Below are positions 1 through 8,868 of a stretch of DNA of 64,000 bases, piece by piece; positions within the stretch are counted from its first letter, which is position 1; every line of letters begins with the position of its first letter. This DNA comes from Acidobacteriota bacterium. Its GTDB lineage: Bacteria; Acidobacteriota; Thermoanaerobaculia; Multivoradales; Multivoraceae. Below the pieces are notes generated by a model. It was not told where the DNA came from. It did not search any database and saw nothing but the letters and a program-made list of their open reading frames with translations. The stretch spans positions 1,371,786 through 1,435,785 of the forward strand of contig JAPPCR010000006.1 in the NCBI GenBank assembly GCA_028875725.1, given 5' to 3'. The translations under genes and the position numbers were made by a program.

Positions 1-773
1 GATCGTTCGGTGAAACCCAGCGCCAGGACGCCTGGTGGCTGCAGCCGGGCGCCGTTGTCGTGGGCCTGGGGCTCGCGAGCGTCTACGCGACCTGGGCGGC
101 GCTTCAGGCCGATCACTACGTATTCGGCGGCTACCTGTCGCCGCTGTACTCGCCCGAGGTCTTCGGCCTCTCGCACCATGCCTGGTTCGAGGGCTTCCCG
201 AGCTGGTGGCCGAGCTTCGTTCCCCAGTCGCCGGCGCTGTTCATCCTGATCCTGCCGCTGGGGTTCCGCGCCACCTGCTACTACTACCGCGGCGCGTACT
301 ACAAGGCGTTCTGGGCCGATCCGCCGGCCTGCGCGGTCGGTGAGCCGCGCAACGCCTACCGGGGCGAGAACTCCTTTCCGCTGATCGTCCAGAACATCCA
401 CCGCTACTTCCTGTTCGCGATGATGGCCTGGATCTTCGTCTTCTTCCCGATTGACGTGTACCGGGCGTTCGAGTTCGAGACGGCGTCCGGCGGCCACGCC
501 TTCGGCATCGGCATCGGGTCCTTTGTTCTCCTGATCAACTGGCTCCTGCTGAGCGGCTACGCGTTGGGCTGCCACTCGACGCGCCATGTGATCGGCGGCT
601 TCCGCAACGTGATGGCGGGGAGGCCGTTCCAGAGCGCCTGCTACCGCTGCGTCTCCTGCCTGAACCGCAAGCACATGGCCTGGGCCTGGCTCAGCCTGAT
701 CTGGGTCACGTTCTCCGACATCTACGTCCGGTTGTGCTCGATGGGCGTCTGGACCGACTTCAGGATCCTCTGA
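1..773 (+). CDS. sdhC: succinate dehydrogenase membrane subunit SdhC (5' end outside window)
   Basis: Membrane anchor that passes electrons from the SdhAB head to quinone. The reading frame is open to the left edge, so the start lies upstream; about 256 residues are visible, with several hydrophobic segments. The text (WWLQPG near the edge, LPLGFRATCYYYR, PPACAVGEP, QNIHRYF) resembles the long single anchor of mycobacterial Sdh1 rather than the classical SdhC/SdhD pair. Near the C-terminus are C-H-x3-H (codons from 570) and a cluster with Cys codons at 639, 648 and 657 and His at 672. These could bind a metal cluster. The stop overlaps the sdhA start (TGATG), so the two genes are translationally coupled. 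Confidence 0.85.
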   Translation, partial: SFGETQRQDAWWLQPGAVVVGLGLASVYATWAALQADHYVFGGYLSPLYSPEVFGLSHHAWFEGFPSWWPSFVPQSPALFILILPLGFRATCYYYRGAYYKAFWADPPACAVGEPRNAYRGENSFPLIVQNIHRYFLFAMMAWIFVFFPIDVYRAFEFETASGGHAFGIGIGSFVLLINWLLLSGYALGCHSTRHVIGGFRNVMAGRPFQSACYRCVSCLNRKHMAWAWLSLIWVTFSDIYVRLCSMGVWTDFRIL

Positions 774-2581
774 TGGAGCAGACACCCCACGAGTACGACG
801 TGCTGGTGGTCGGCGCGGGCGGCGCCGGCCTGCGCGCCGCGATCGAAGCCTCGGCCGCGGGCGCCTCCTGCGGCGTGATCTGCAAGTCCCTGCTCGGCAA
901 GGCGCACACGGTGATGGCCGAGGGCGGCATGGCGGCTGCTATCGGCAACGTGGACGAGCGTGACGACTGGAAGGTCCACGTCACGGACACGCTGCGGGGC
1001 GGCCAGTACCTGAGCAGCCCGAAGATGGCCGAGATCCACGCCAAGGAGGCGCCGGAGCGGGCGCTGGAGCTCGAGGCCTGGGGGGCCCTGTTCGACCGCA
1101 CGAAGGATGGCCGCATCCTGCAGCGGAACTTCGGGGGCCACCGTTACCCGCGCCTCGCCCACGTCGGCGATCGCACAGGGCTCGAGATGATCCGGACGCT
1201 GCAGGATCACGGTATCCATCGGGGCATCGACTTTCACATGGAGTACACGGTGTTCCGGCTGCTGCTCGACGATGGCCGGGTCGCTGGCGCCCTCGCCTAC
1301 GACCGCGAACGCGGCCGGTTCCGGGTGTACCGGGCGAAGTCGGTCGTGCTGGCCACCGGCGGCATCGGCCGCGCCTTCAAGATCACCAGCAACAGCTGGG
1401 AGTACACCGGCGACGGCCACACCCTCGCCTACGACGCCGGTGCCGACCTGATCGACATGGAGTTCGTCCAGTTCCACCCGACCGGGATGGTCTGGCCTCC
1501 GAGCGTGCGCGGGATCCTGGTCACCGAAGGCGTGCGCGGCGAGGGCGGGATTCTCCTGAACTCGGACGGCGACCGGTTCCTGTTCGACGAGATCCCGGCT
1601 CTCTACAAGGATCAGACCGCGGACAGCGCAGAGGAGGGCTGGCGTTACGTCGTCGGCGACCGCGACGCGCGGCGCCCGCCGGAGCTCCTGACCCGCGACC
1701 ACGTTGCCCGCTGCATCGTCAACCAGATCAAGTCCGGCAAGGGCTCGCCTCACGGCGGCGTCTACCTGGACATCGCCTGGATCAAGGAGAAGATCAGCAA
1801 CTCCGAGGAGCACATCAGGAAGAAGCTCCCGTCGATGTACCACCAGTTCAAGGAACTGGCCGGACTCGACATCACGAAGGAGAGGATGGAGGTCGGGCCG
1901 ACGACGCACTACGTGATGGGCGGTGTGCGGGTGGACGCCGAGAGCCAGATGTCGACCGTGCCAGGTCTGTACGCCGCCGGTGAGTGTGCGGCCGGACTCC
2001 ACGGCGCGAACCGGCTGGGCGGCAACTCGCTGTCCGACCTGCTCGTGTTCGGCAAGCGGGCCGGCGAGTACGCGGCCGCCTTCGCCCGCGAGCAAGGCGA
2101 CGTCCGGCTCGACGAGGCCGCGGTCGAAGCAGGGATGAAGGAAGCTCTTGAGCCGCTCGAACGGGAAGGCGGTGAAGGGCCGTACCAGATCCAGCACGAA
2201 CTCCAGGATCTGATGCAGGAGAAGGTCGGCATCGTCCGCATCGAGTCGGAGCTGGAGGAGGCGATCGAGGAGATCAGCCGGTTGAGCGACAGGGCGAAGG
2301 CCGTGTCGGCGCCCGGCAACCGCGAGTACAACCCGGGCTGGCATACCGCACTCGACCTGCACCCGCTGCTCGTCGTGTCCGAGGCGGTTGCCCGTGCCGG
2401 CCTGCTGCGCCGCGAGAGCCGCGGCGCCCAGTTCCGCGACGACTATCCGCAGAAGGACGAACACTTCGGCAAGGTGATCATCCGGGCCGCCAGGAGCCCG
2501 GACGGCGAAATGGTGGTCGAGGAGATTCCGGTGGAGCCGATGAGCGACGAACTGACCAGACTGGTCGAGGAGATGGGCTGA
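773..2581 (+). CDS. sdhA: succinate dehydrogenase / fumarate reductase flavoprotein SdhA
   Basis: Catalytic FAD subunit that oxidises succinate to fumarate at the inner membrane; 602 residues. An N-terminal dinucleotide-binding motif GAGGAG lies at residues 14-19. The FGGH motif places the covalent-FAD histidine at His123. A second FAD motif (LATGGIGRAF) and the HPTGM, TEGVRGEGG and HGANRLGGNS blocks of the family are all present. The ATG at 773 overlaps the sdhC stop by one base; an upstream in-frame start at 734 would run through sdhC and is not used. sdhB follows after one base, giving the order C-A-B as in mycobacterial sdh1 operons. Confidence 0.95.
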   Translation: MEQTPHEYDVLVVGAGGAGLRAAIEASAAGASCGVICKSLLGKAHTVMAEGGMAAAIGNVDERDDWKVHVTDTLRGGQYLSSPKMAEIHAKEAPERALELEAWGALFDRTKDGRILQRNFGGHRYPRLAHVGDRTGLEMIRTLQDHGIHRGIDFHMEYTVFRLLLDDGRVAGALAYDRERGRFRVYRAKSVVLATGGIGRAFKITSNSWEYTGDGHTLAYDAGADLIDMEFVQFHPTGMVWPPSVRGILVTEGVRGEGGILLNSDGDRFLFDEIPALYKDQTADSAEEGWRYVVGDRDARRPPELLTRDHVARCIVNQIKSGKGSPHGGVYLDIAWIKEKISNSEEHIRKKLPSMYHQFKELAGLDITKERMEVGPTTHYVMGGVRVDAESQMSTVPGLYAAGECAAGLHGANRLGGNSLSDLLVFGKRAGEYAAAFAREQGDVRLDEAAVEAGMKEALEPLEREGGEGPYQIQHELQDLMQEKVGIVRIESELEEAIEEISRLSDRAKAVSAPGNREYNPGWHTALDLHPLLVVSEAVARAGLLRRESRGAQFRDDYPQKDEHFGKVIIRAARSPDGEMVVEEIPVEPMSDELTRLVEEMG

Positions 2582-2582
2582 G

Positions 2583-3341
2583 ATGGCCGCGACACAGTTC
2601 AGGATCTGGCGACAGGACGGCGCCGGGGACGAGGGCGGTTACCGGGACTACACGACGGAAGTCACCGAGGGCATGGTCGTCCTCGACGCTGTTCACCAGA
2701 TCCAGGCCGAATCGGCGAACGACCTCGCCGTGCGCTGGAACTGCAAGGCCGGCAAGTGCGGGTCCTGCTCTGCGGAGGTGAACGGCAATCCCAGGCTCAT
2801 GTGCATGACGCGGATGAGCGACCTGCCGGCGGACCGTCCGGTGACGGTCGAGCCGATGCGCGCCTTCCCCGTGATCCGCGACCTCGTCTGCGACGTGTCC
2901 TGGAACTACGAGGTCAAGAAGAAGATCGAGCCCTTCGAGCCGCGTCCGCCCGACGCCGAGGACGGCACCTGGCGCATCGCCCAGGAGGACGTCGAACGGG
3001 TCCAGGAGTTCCGCAAGTGCATCGAGTGCTTTCTGTGCCAGGACGTCTGCCACGTGCTGCGGGACCATCACCTGCACGACGAGTTCGTCGGCCCGCGTTT
3101 CTTCGTCTACAACGCGGCGCTCGAGATGCATCCCCTCGACACGAGGGACCGCCTCGCCTCGCTCAAGCAGGAAGAGGGGATCGGCTACTGCAACATCACG
3201 AAGTGCTGCACGAAGGTCTGTCCCGAGCACATCACGATCACCGACAACGCGATCATCCCGCTCAAGGAGCGGGTCGTGTCCGAGTTCTACGACCCGCTGA
3301 AGAGACTCTTCCGCGTGTTCTCGGGCGGTTCTCGGGCGTAG
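2583..3341 (+). CDS. sdhB: succinate dehydrogenase iron-sulfur subunit SdhB
   Basis: Electron-transfer subunit, 252 residues. The plant-type 2Fe-2S ligands are Cys54, Cys59, Cys62 and Cys74. Two further cysteine clusters (CIECFLCQDVCH and CNITKCCTKVCP) supply the 4Fe-4S and 3Fe-4S type centres. It starts two bases after the sdhA stop and closes the sdhCAB operon. The next gene is convergent and only 14 bases away. Confidence 0.95.
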   Translation: MAATQFRIWRQDGAGDEGGYRDYTTEVTEGMVVLDAVHQIQAESANDLAVRWNCKAGKCGSCSAEVNGNPRLMCMTRMSDLPADRPVTVEPMRAFPVIRDLVCDVSWNYEVKKKIEPFEPRPPDAEDGTWRIAQEDVERVQEFRKCIECFLCQDVCHVLRDHHLHDEFVGPRFFVYNAALEMHPLDTRDRLASLKQEEGIGYCNITKCCTKVCPEHITITDNAIIPLKERVVSEFYDPLKRLFRVFSGGSRA

Positions 3342-3355
3342 CCGCCCGCCGCAGC

Positions 3356-4687
3356 CTACAAGCCTTCGAGGGCCGCTCGCGCCACGTCGGCGAACTCGCC
3401 TTCGGGCGCCATCTCAAGGGACGTGCTCAGGTGCTCGCGGGCGGCGTTCGCGTCGCTCGCGTTCACCGCAAGAATCCCGAGTTCGTAGTGGGCCCTGGCC
3501 AGGTCCTCCGCGTCCTCGTCGTCCGGCGCTGACTCCAGGTACCTTGTCAGGTGTTCCCTGGCCGGGCCTGAATCCGCGCTGCGGCGGTAGATGACGCCGA
3601 GGCGGAAGTGGGCGCGCGGGTGGTTGTCGTCCCAGGCGATGAGCGACTGGTCGTAGAGCTTCGCGTTGCCGAAGGCCTCCTGGTCGAAGAGCTGCTCGGC
3701 CTGGAACTGCACCTGCCTGCCGGCGGTGGGGTTGACCGCGATCCAGGCCTTACCCGCCTCGATGGAGTCCTCGAGGTTGCCGAGCGAGGCGAAGGAGAAG
3801 TACTTCATGCGCAGCGCTTCCTGGTTCCGCGGGTCGATCTCCAGGGTGCGGTCGAGCTCCACCAGGGCTTCCTCGAACTGGCCGTCGTTGAAGTAGATCG
3901 TGCCGATGTTCCGGTAGGCCTGGTGGAGCCTCGGATTGAGCGATGCTGCTTCGCGGAAGAGTTCGATGGCGCGCTCGTCGTCGCCGGCCCGAACCGCCTG
4001 AACGCCCTGCGAGAAGATGCCGGGAGCGAGCTCGGCGCCCATGCCGGCCTCGATCGCCAGTTGCTTCGCGTCCTCGGCGCGAGGATCGCCGGCAGCCGCG
4101 AAGATGTCGAAGAACATGGAAGCGAAGTCGGGCGGCATCGGCTCCATCTCCACATACCTGGCTGCGGGTTCGAGCGCCTCGTCGAGTCTCCCCAGGTTGT
4201 GCAGGATGGCCGCGATCGTCCGATGCGCCGCAGCGATCGTCGGGTCGATTTCGACCGCCTGCTCGAACAGGGGCAGGGCCCCGGCCGCGTCACCCGCCTG
4301 AATCTTCCCGATGCCCTCGTTGAAGGCGTCGATCGCCTGCTGCTTGCGCGCCGCTTCCTCGTCCCAGAGCTGAGCCCGAAGCGATCGGTCCCGGCCCCCG
4401 TCGAGGATCTCCACCTCCAGCTCACGGTCCGGATAGCCTTCCTTCTGCAGCAGCAGCCTGTAGGGCGCTTCCGCAGGCGCCAGGCGGATCCGCAGGCGGC
4501 CATTCTTGCGGGTGGCCTCCTGCACGACGATCTCGCCCGTGGGGGCGAAGACGGTCACGTTCACCGGGCCCAGCTCGGCGTCGTTCATGTCGACGACCTG
4601 CAGTTCCAGTTGACTGCGTTGGGCCAACGCCGCCGAGGCGACCAGGAGCATGGCCAGGGGGAGAACGCTACGGCTGAGTTTCTGCAT
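3356..4687 (-). CDS. secreted TPR protein with N-terminal beta domain
   Basis: Exported protein of unknown role, 443 residues. I chose the ATG at 4687 because it gives a clean signal peptide (MQKLSRSVLPLAMLLVASAA, cleavage near ALA-Q); an in-frame start at 4735 would bury it. Residues about 25-100 look like a carboxypeptidase-regulatory-type beta domain (LELQVVDMND, GEIVVQEATRKNGRLRIRL). From about 130 to the end there are tetratricopeptide repeats with the usual A-x-G-D and A-I-E-x-D-P pattern. Such proteins commonly serve as periplasmic scaffolds. Nothing nearby names a partner. Confidence 0.8.
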   Translation of the reverse strand: MQKLSRSVLPLAMLLVASAALAQRSQLELQVVDMNDAELGPVNVTVFAPTGEIVVQEATRKNGRLRIRLAPAEAPYRLLLQKEGYPDRELEVEILDGGRDRSLRAQLWDEEAARKQQAIDAFNEGIGKIQAGDAAGALPLFEQAVEIDPTIAAAHRTIAAILHNLGRLDEALEPAARYVEMEPMPPDFASMFFDIFAAAGDPRAEDAKQLAIEAGMGAELAPGIFSQGVQAVRAGDDERAIELFREAASLNPRLHQAYRNIGTIYFNDGQFEEALVELDRTLEIDPRNQEALRMKYFSFASLGNLEDSIEAGKAWIAVNPTAGRQVQFQAEQLFDQEAFGNAKLYDQSLIAWDDNHPRAHFRLGVIYRRSADSGPAREHLTRYLESAPDDEDAEDLARAHYELGILAVNASDANAAREHLSTSLEMAPEGEFADVARAALEGL

Positions 4688-4809
4688 CGTCGGGTTCCTC
4701 TGGGTCGGCGCCGCAATCCCAGGCGGGCGCGTCACAGTGGGGAGGAGTGGGAAGATCGGCCGATCCTATCGCTTGACGCGGGCTTCGCGGGTGGGGGATC
4801 GTACGCTCC

Positions 4810-5490
4810 ATGAACGCCGACGACTTCTTCGAACTGCTCTCCACCGCGCGTTCCGTGCGGCGCTACAGCCCCGAGCCGATCCCCGACGCGGACCTGGCGA
4901 AGATCCTCTACGCGGCGAGCCGGGCGCCGTCCGGTACGAACCGCCAGCCCTTCCGCTTCATCGTGTTGCGAGACGGGCCTCGCGCCCGGCGCGCCCGCCG
5001 GTTGCTGGGCGAGTCCTTCCGCCGCGGCTGGGCGCGGAAGACGGAGGAGGAGGGCTGGAATCGCGGATCGGCCGCCGATCCGGACTCGCCCAAGTCGAGA
5101 GTCAACCGGGCGATCCAGCACTACGTCGATCACTTCGAGCGGATCCCGGCGGTCATCATCGCCTGCTACGTCCGCTACCGGGCGCTGACCCACTCGGAGG
5201 GCGCTTCCGTCTTCCCAGCGTGCCAGAACCTGTTCCTCATGGCGAGGGCGCTGGGCTACGGTGCCTGCTACAGCGGCTGGCACCACGCGGTGGCCGGCGA
5301 GTTGCGGGAGATTCTGGAGATTCCGGACAACGTCGAGCTGTCGCTGACGATCACGATCGGCAAGCCCCTGGGGCGCCACGGTCCGCTACGGCGGCGGCCC
5401 ATCCGGGACACCGTGTTCGACGATGGCTGGGAACAGGGCGCCGAGTGGATCACCGATCCTCCCGGCGCGCGCCTCTCGAAGCGTCGTTGA
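4810..5490 (+). CDS. nitroreductase family FMN oxidoreductase
   Basis: NAD(P)H-dependent flavoenzyme, 226 residues, likely cytosolic. The N-terminus carries the family signature RSVRRYSPEPIPDADLAKIL, followed by APSGTNRQPFRF, which contacts FMN. The C-terminus has the usual ITIGKPLGR segment. Substrate cannot be inferred. A TACGCT box ends only two bases before the ATG, so the promoter would lie almost on the start codon. It runs convergent to the PQQ dehydrogenase, three bases apart. Confidence 0.85.
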   Translation: MNADDFFELLSTARSVRRYSPEPIPDADLAKILYAASRAPSGTNRQPFRFIVLRDGPRARRARRLLGESFRRGWARKTEEEGWNRGSAADPDSPKSRVNRAIQHYVDHFERIPAVIIACYVRYRALTHSEGASVFPACQNLFLMARALGYGACYSGWHHAVAGELREILEIPDNVELSLTITIGKPLGRHGPLRRRPIRDTVFDDGWEQGAEWITDPPGARLSKRR

Positions 5491-5493
5491 CGC

Positions 5494-7452
5494 CTAACCT
5501 GCCGGCAGCGCGTAGGCGACCAGGGAGTGCTCCCGGCCGCGGTTGCCGACGGGCACGACGATGAACTGGCGACCGCCGACGACGTAGGTCATCGGGCCGC
5601 CTCCCGGGGTGTCGGGCAGCTCGGTGCGCCAGACCTCCTCGCCGGTCGCCTTGTCGAAGGCGTAGAGGAAACCGGTCGACGGCCCGCGGCGGCCCAGGCC
5701 GGCGTTCTCCTCCTGATACGTGCCGCGCACCCGCTCGCTGGTGACGACGAAGACGAGCGTGGCGGTCGCCATCGGCCAGCCCGGCGTGAGGCCGGCGAGG
5801 GGCCAGGCGCCGAGCGGTCCCAGATCGAGGTCCGCGATCGCCGGATGATCGCGGGGACCGTCGCCGACAGGCGCCTGCCAGACGATCTCGCCCCGGTTCA
5901 GGTCGATCGCGGTGAGCCGGCTCCAGGGAGGCTTGACGAGCGGCAGACCTTCCGGGCCGGCGGGAAACGTGAACGCCGGCAGGTAGTCGCGGTCGGAGGG
6001 CTGGCGCGCCGTCGGCGGGATGAGCGCCATCGTGCCCAGGCGCGTCTGCGACGGGACGAACAGGACGCCGCTGTGCGGATCGACGGCGGCGCCGCCCCAG
6101 TTCGCGCCGCCCGCCTGGCCGGGCAACTGAGCCATCACCCTCCGGCCCTCGCCGGCCAGGGTGGGCGGCGTGAACATCGGACCGCCGAGGAGCGTCTCGC
6201 GGTAGATCTCGAGCGCCTTTGCGTTGAGTTCCGGTGTGAAGTCGATCAGGTCGCTTTCGCGGACGCCCTGGCGGTCGAAGGGCGGCGGCTTCGTGGGGAA
6301 AGGCTGCATGCTCGCGGTCCATTCGCCGGGGACCAGGCTCTCGGGGACCTTGCGTTCCTCGATCGGCCACACCGGCTCGCCGGTCTTCCGGTCGAAGACG
6401 TAGGTGAAGGCCTGCTTGCTGACCTGAGCCACCGCCTCGATCAACTCACCGTCGACTTCGATGTCGAGCAGGATCGGCGCGCACGGAAAGTCGTAGTCCC
6501 ACAGGCCGTGCCGGACCGCCTGGAAGTGCCACTTCTTTTCGCCGGTCGCCGTGTCGATGGCGACCAGGCTCTCGGCGTAGAGGTTGTCGCCGTGGCGGTG
6601 GCCTCCGTAGTAGTCGCTGGTCGGCGTGCTGGTGCCGAAGTAGACCCAGCCCGTCTCTTCGTCGCAGCTCATCCACGACCACACGTTGGTGTTGCCCGAG
6701 TAGCGCCATGACTCGTCGTGCCAGGTCTCGGCGCCGGGCTCGTCGCCCTGGGGCACGGTATGGAAGACCCACTTCTTCTGGCCGGTGCGGATGTCGTAGC
6801 CGCGGATGTGGCCGGCCGGCATCTCCTGGGTCAGGGCGAAGTCCATGATCGTCATGCCCATGAGGACGGTGTCGCCGCAGACGATGCCGGGCGAGTTCGC
6901 ACCGGTGTCGCGCATCTGGTCGGGCCTTCCGATGTCGCCGCGCATGTCGACCATTCCCGCTTCGCCAAACTCGAGGTCGGGTTTACCCGTCTTCGCGTCC
7001 AGGGACACGAGTTGGTGGGTGCCGGTGACCAGCACGATCCGCTGCATGCCCCGGTGCTCCCAGAACTCGATGCCGCGCTGGGTGAAGCCGCCGTGGGTTG
7101 GAATCCCGCGCTCGTAGGCCTTCGGATCGTAGGTCCAGAGCTCTTCGCCGGTCGTGGGGTCGACCGCGCTCACGAGGTTCATGGCCGACACGGCGTAGAG
7201 CGTGTCGTTCACCATCAACGGCGTGCCCTTGAGGTCGCCGGCCAGGGTCTGCGCCTCGACCCGACTGTCGGGTGTCACCCAGCGCCAGGCGACCTCGAGT
7301 GCCGCCACGTTCGAGGCGTCGACCTGAGCCGCCGGCGAGTACTTCGTGCTGGCGCGGTCGGCGGCGTAGTGGCGCCACTCGATCGTCTCCTGCGCCGCCA
7401 GCGCCGCAGTCGAGAAGGTGAGGGCGGCAACGAGAAGCGGACGAGCGAGCAC
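5494..7452 (-). CDS. PQQ-dependent dehydrogenase (periplasmic quinoprotein)
   Basis: Pyrroloquinoline-quinone beta-propeller dehydrogenase, 652 residues, GTG start with a short signal peptide (LARPLLVAALTFSTAALA). The N-terminal W-R-H-Y-A-A-D-R-A-S-T-K-Y-S-P segment and repeated TGE-W / TGKP docking motifs (for example DPTTGEELW, DRKTGEPVW, DKATGEEVW) are typical of the glucose/alcohol quinoprotein family. I see no CXXCH haem motif, so it should pass electrons to a quinone or a separate cytochrome. It starts five bases after the enoyl-CoA hydratase and is probably cotranscribed with it. No PQQ biosynthesis genes are in the window. Confidence 0.9.
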   Translation of the reverse strand: MLARPLLVAALTFSTAALAAQETIEWRHYAADRASTKYSPAAQVDASNVAALEVAWRWVTPDSRVEAQTLAGDLKGTPLMVNDTLYAVSAMNLVSAVDPTTGEELWTYDPKAYERGIPTHGGFTQRGIEFWEHRGMQRIVLVTGTHQLVSLDAKTGKPDLEFGEAGMVDMRGDIGRPDQMRDTGANSPGIVCGDTVLMGMTIMDFALTQEMPAGHIRGYDIRTGQKKWVFHTVPQGDEPGAETWHDESWRYSGNTNVWSWMSCDEETGWVYFGTSTPTSDYYGGHRHGDNLYAESLVAIDTATGEKKWHFQAVRHGLWDYDFPCAPILLDIEVDGELIEAVAQVSKQAFTYVFDRKTGEPVWPIEERKVPESLVPGEWTASMQPFPTKPPPFDRQGVRESDLIDFTPELNAKALEIYRETLLGGPMFTPPTLAGEGRRVMAQLPGQAGGANWGGAAVDPHSGVLFVPSQTRLGTMALIPPTARQPSDRDYLPAFTFPAGPEGLPLVKPPWSRLTAIDLNRGEIVWQAPVGDGPRDHPAIADLDLGPLGAWPLAGLTPGWPMATATLVFVVTSERVRGTYQEENAGLGRRGPSTGFLYAFDKATGEEVWRTELPDTPGGGPMTYVVGGRQFIVVPVGNRGREHSLVAYALPAG

Positions 7453-7457
7453 CGGGA

Positions 7458-8255
7458 TCAGCGACCCTTGAATTCGGCGGGCCGCTTCTCGAGGAAGGCC
7501 ATCACGCCTTCACGGGAGTCCTCGGTGGCGCCGGCCTCCGCCTGCAGCCTGGCCTCCAGGTCGAGCTGTTGTTCGTAGACGTTCTGCCAAGTCGCCCAGT
7601 ACGCCTTGCGAATCAGGGCCAGGGAGCGCGGACCATTGGCCAGGCGGTGAGCCAGTTCCGTGGCGCCCTCCAGCAGGGAGTCCTGGTCGTCGTACAGCCG
7701 GTTGACCAGGCCCCACTCGAAGGCCTTGTCGGCCGGCAGACGTTCGGCCAGCATCGAGAGTTCGACCGCGCGGCCCCAGCCGATCAGGCGGGGCAGCATG
7801 AACGTGGCGCCGCCGTCGGGGACCAGGCCGATGCGCGCGAAGGCCTGGAGGAAGAACGCCTGCTTCGAGGCGCAGACCATGTCACCGAGCAGCGCGAAGC
7901 TCATGCCGACGCCGGCCGCCGCCCCATGGACCGCGGTGACAATGGGCATGTCCAGGTCGCGGAGGGAGAGCAGGAGAGGGTGGTAGTTGTTGCGCAGGTT
8001 CTCGCGGGCGGTCGGGTTCACCGCCCCCTCTTCCTGGTCGCCGCGGCCGGAGAGGTTGGCGCCGGAACAGAAGGCGCGGCCCGCGCCGGTGAGGAGAAGG
8101 GCGCGCACGCCGCTCTCCGGGTCGCGGATGCGCAGCACGGCGTCGCCGAGTTCGGCGATCATCCGGGCGTCCGTGGCGTTCAGGACTTCCGGGTGGTTGA
8201 GGGTGATCGTGGCGAGATTGCCGTCCCGTTCGAGCAGGATCCGTTCGTAGTTCAT
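7458..8255 (-). CDS. enoyl-CoA hydratase/isomerase family protein (PaaG-like)
   Basis: Crotonase-fold enzyme acting on acyl-CoA thioesters, 265 residues. The ATG at 8255 (MNYERILLERDGN) fits the family N-terminus and has GAGAAGG upstream; a start at 8285 would overlap the next gene. Oxyanion-hole segments GAGRAFCSGANL and AAAGVGMSFAL are present. The stretch IGLVPDGGATFMLPRL keeps only Asp where classical hydratases have a catalytic Glu. This matches isomerases such as PaaG better than a beta-oxidation hydratase. The identity of the CoA substrate is not visible. Confidence 0.85.
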   Translation of the reverse strand: MNYERILLERDGNLATITLNHPEVLNATDARMIAELGDAVLRIRDPESGVRALLLTGAGRAFCSGANLSGRGDQEEGAVNPTARENLRNNYHPLLLSLRDLDMPIVTAVHGAAAGVGMSFALLGDMVCASKQAFFLQAFARIGLVPDGGATFMLPRLIGWGRAVELSMLAERLPADKAFEWGLVNRLYDDQDSLLEGATELAHRLANGPRSLALIRKAYWATWQNVYEQQLDLEARLQAEAGATEDSREGVMAFLEKRPAEFKGR

Positions 8256-8281
8256 TCGCCTTCTCGTTAGCTCCGTGTACT

Positions 8282-8701
8282 TCACTCCGGGTACATCTCG
8301 CGCATCGCGTCGAGAGAACTGCGGATGAGCTGCTCCAGGACGTCCATGTCGACATCGGCGAGCTTGTTGACGTAGAGGCAGGACTTGCCCGTGCGATGCT
8401 TGCCGAGTCGCGACAGCAGGTCGTCGTAGTTCGAGAACCCGGGCATGACGTAGAGCGTCAGGCTCTGTTTGCGCGGCGAGAAGCCAATGCGCGGCCAGTC
8501 ACCCTCACGGCCGCTCGCGTACCTGTAGTGGTAGCTGCCGAAGCCGACGATGGAGGAACCCCACATCGTCGGTTCTTCGCCGGTGATTCGCTTCATCATC
8601 TCAAGGACGACGAAGCTGTCCTCGCGGCGCCGCTCGTTCTCGACGCCGGTCAGGAATCCCTCGACGCTCGCGTCGTTCTTCTTCGTCTTCAGTTCGGCCA
8701 T
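8282..8701 (-). CDS. DUF1801 domain protein
   Basis: Small cytosolic protein, 139 residues, of the DUF1801 / YdhG-like fold. Recognisable blocks are the N-terminal VEGFLTGVENERRREDSF, the central GEEPTMWGSSIVGFGSYHY and a C-terminal segment GKSCLYVNKLADVDMDVL. Molecular role is unknown for the family. It heads a probable leftward group with the hydratase (26 bases downstream) and PQQ dehydrogenase, and is divergent from the TrkA-like gene. Confidence 0.8.
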   Translation of the reverse strand: MAELKTKKNDASVEGFLTGVENERRREDSFVVLEMMKRITGEEPTMWGSSIVGFGSYHYRYASGREGDWPRIGFSPRKQSLTLYVMPGFSNYDDLLSRLGKHRTGKSCLYVNKLADVDMDVLEQLIRSSLDAMREMYPE

Positions 8702-8821
8702 CTCGTTCGGCCCGGCGGCGCGGACGGAAGCGGCTACCGTAGCAGACAGGAACGCGTCGGCCGATACGGCAACACGCTGCTGTCATCCGTGCGCTCGATG
8801 ACTCGCGCTCGGAGTGTTTCG

Positions 8822-8846
8822 CGTGTGGCGCGAGACGCGCCACACG
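8822..8846. promoter_or_regulatory. perfect 11-bp inverted repeat in a divergent promoter region
   Basis: CGTGTGGCGCG (8822-8832) and CGCGCCACACG (8836-8846) are exact reverse complements separated by AGA. The repeat sits in the only non-coding space between the divergent DUF1801 and TrkA-like genes (8702-8868). It ends seven bases before a TATGCT box at 8854-8859. That would place it over the -35 and spacer region of the rightward promoter, so an operator is more likely than a terminator. No T-run follows. Confidence 0.5.
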
Positions 8847-8868
8847 GGTTGACTATGCTCCACGGGCG

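Noticed and set aside
722..2464. 580-codon open frame antisense to sdhA
   Set aside because: Arises from the third-position G/C bias of sdhA; no family motifs and it lies wholly opposite a certain gene.
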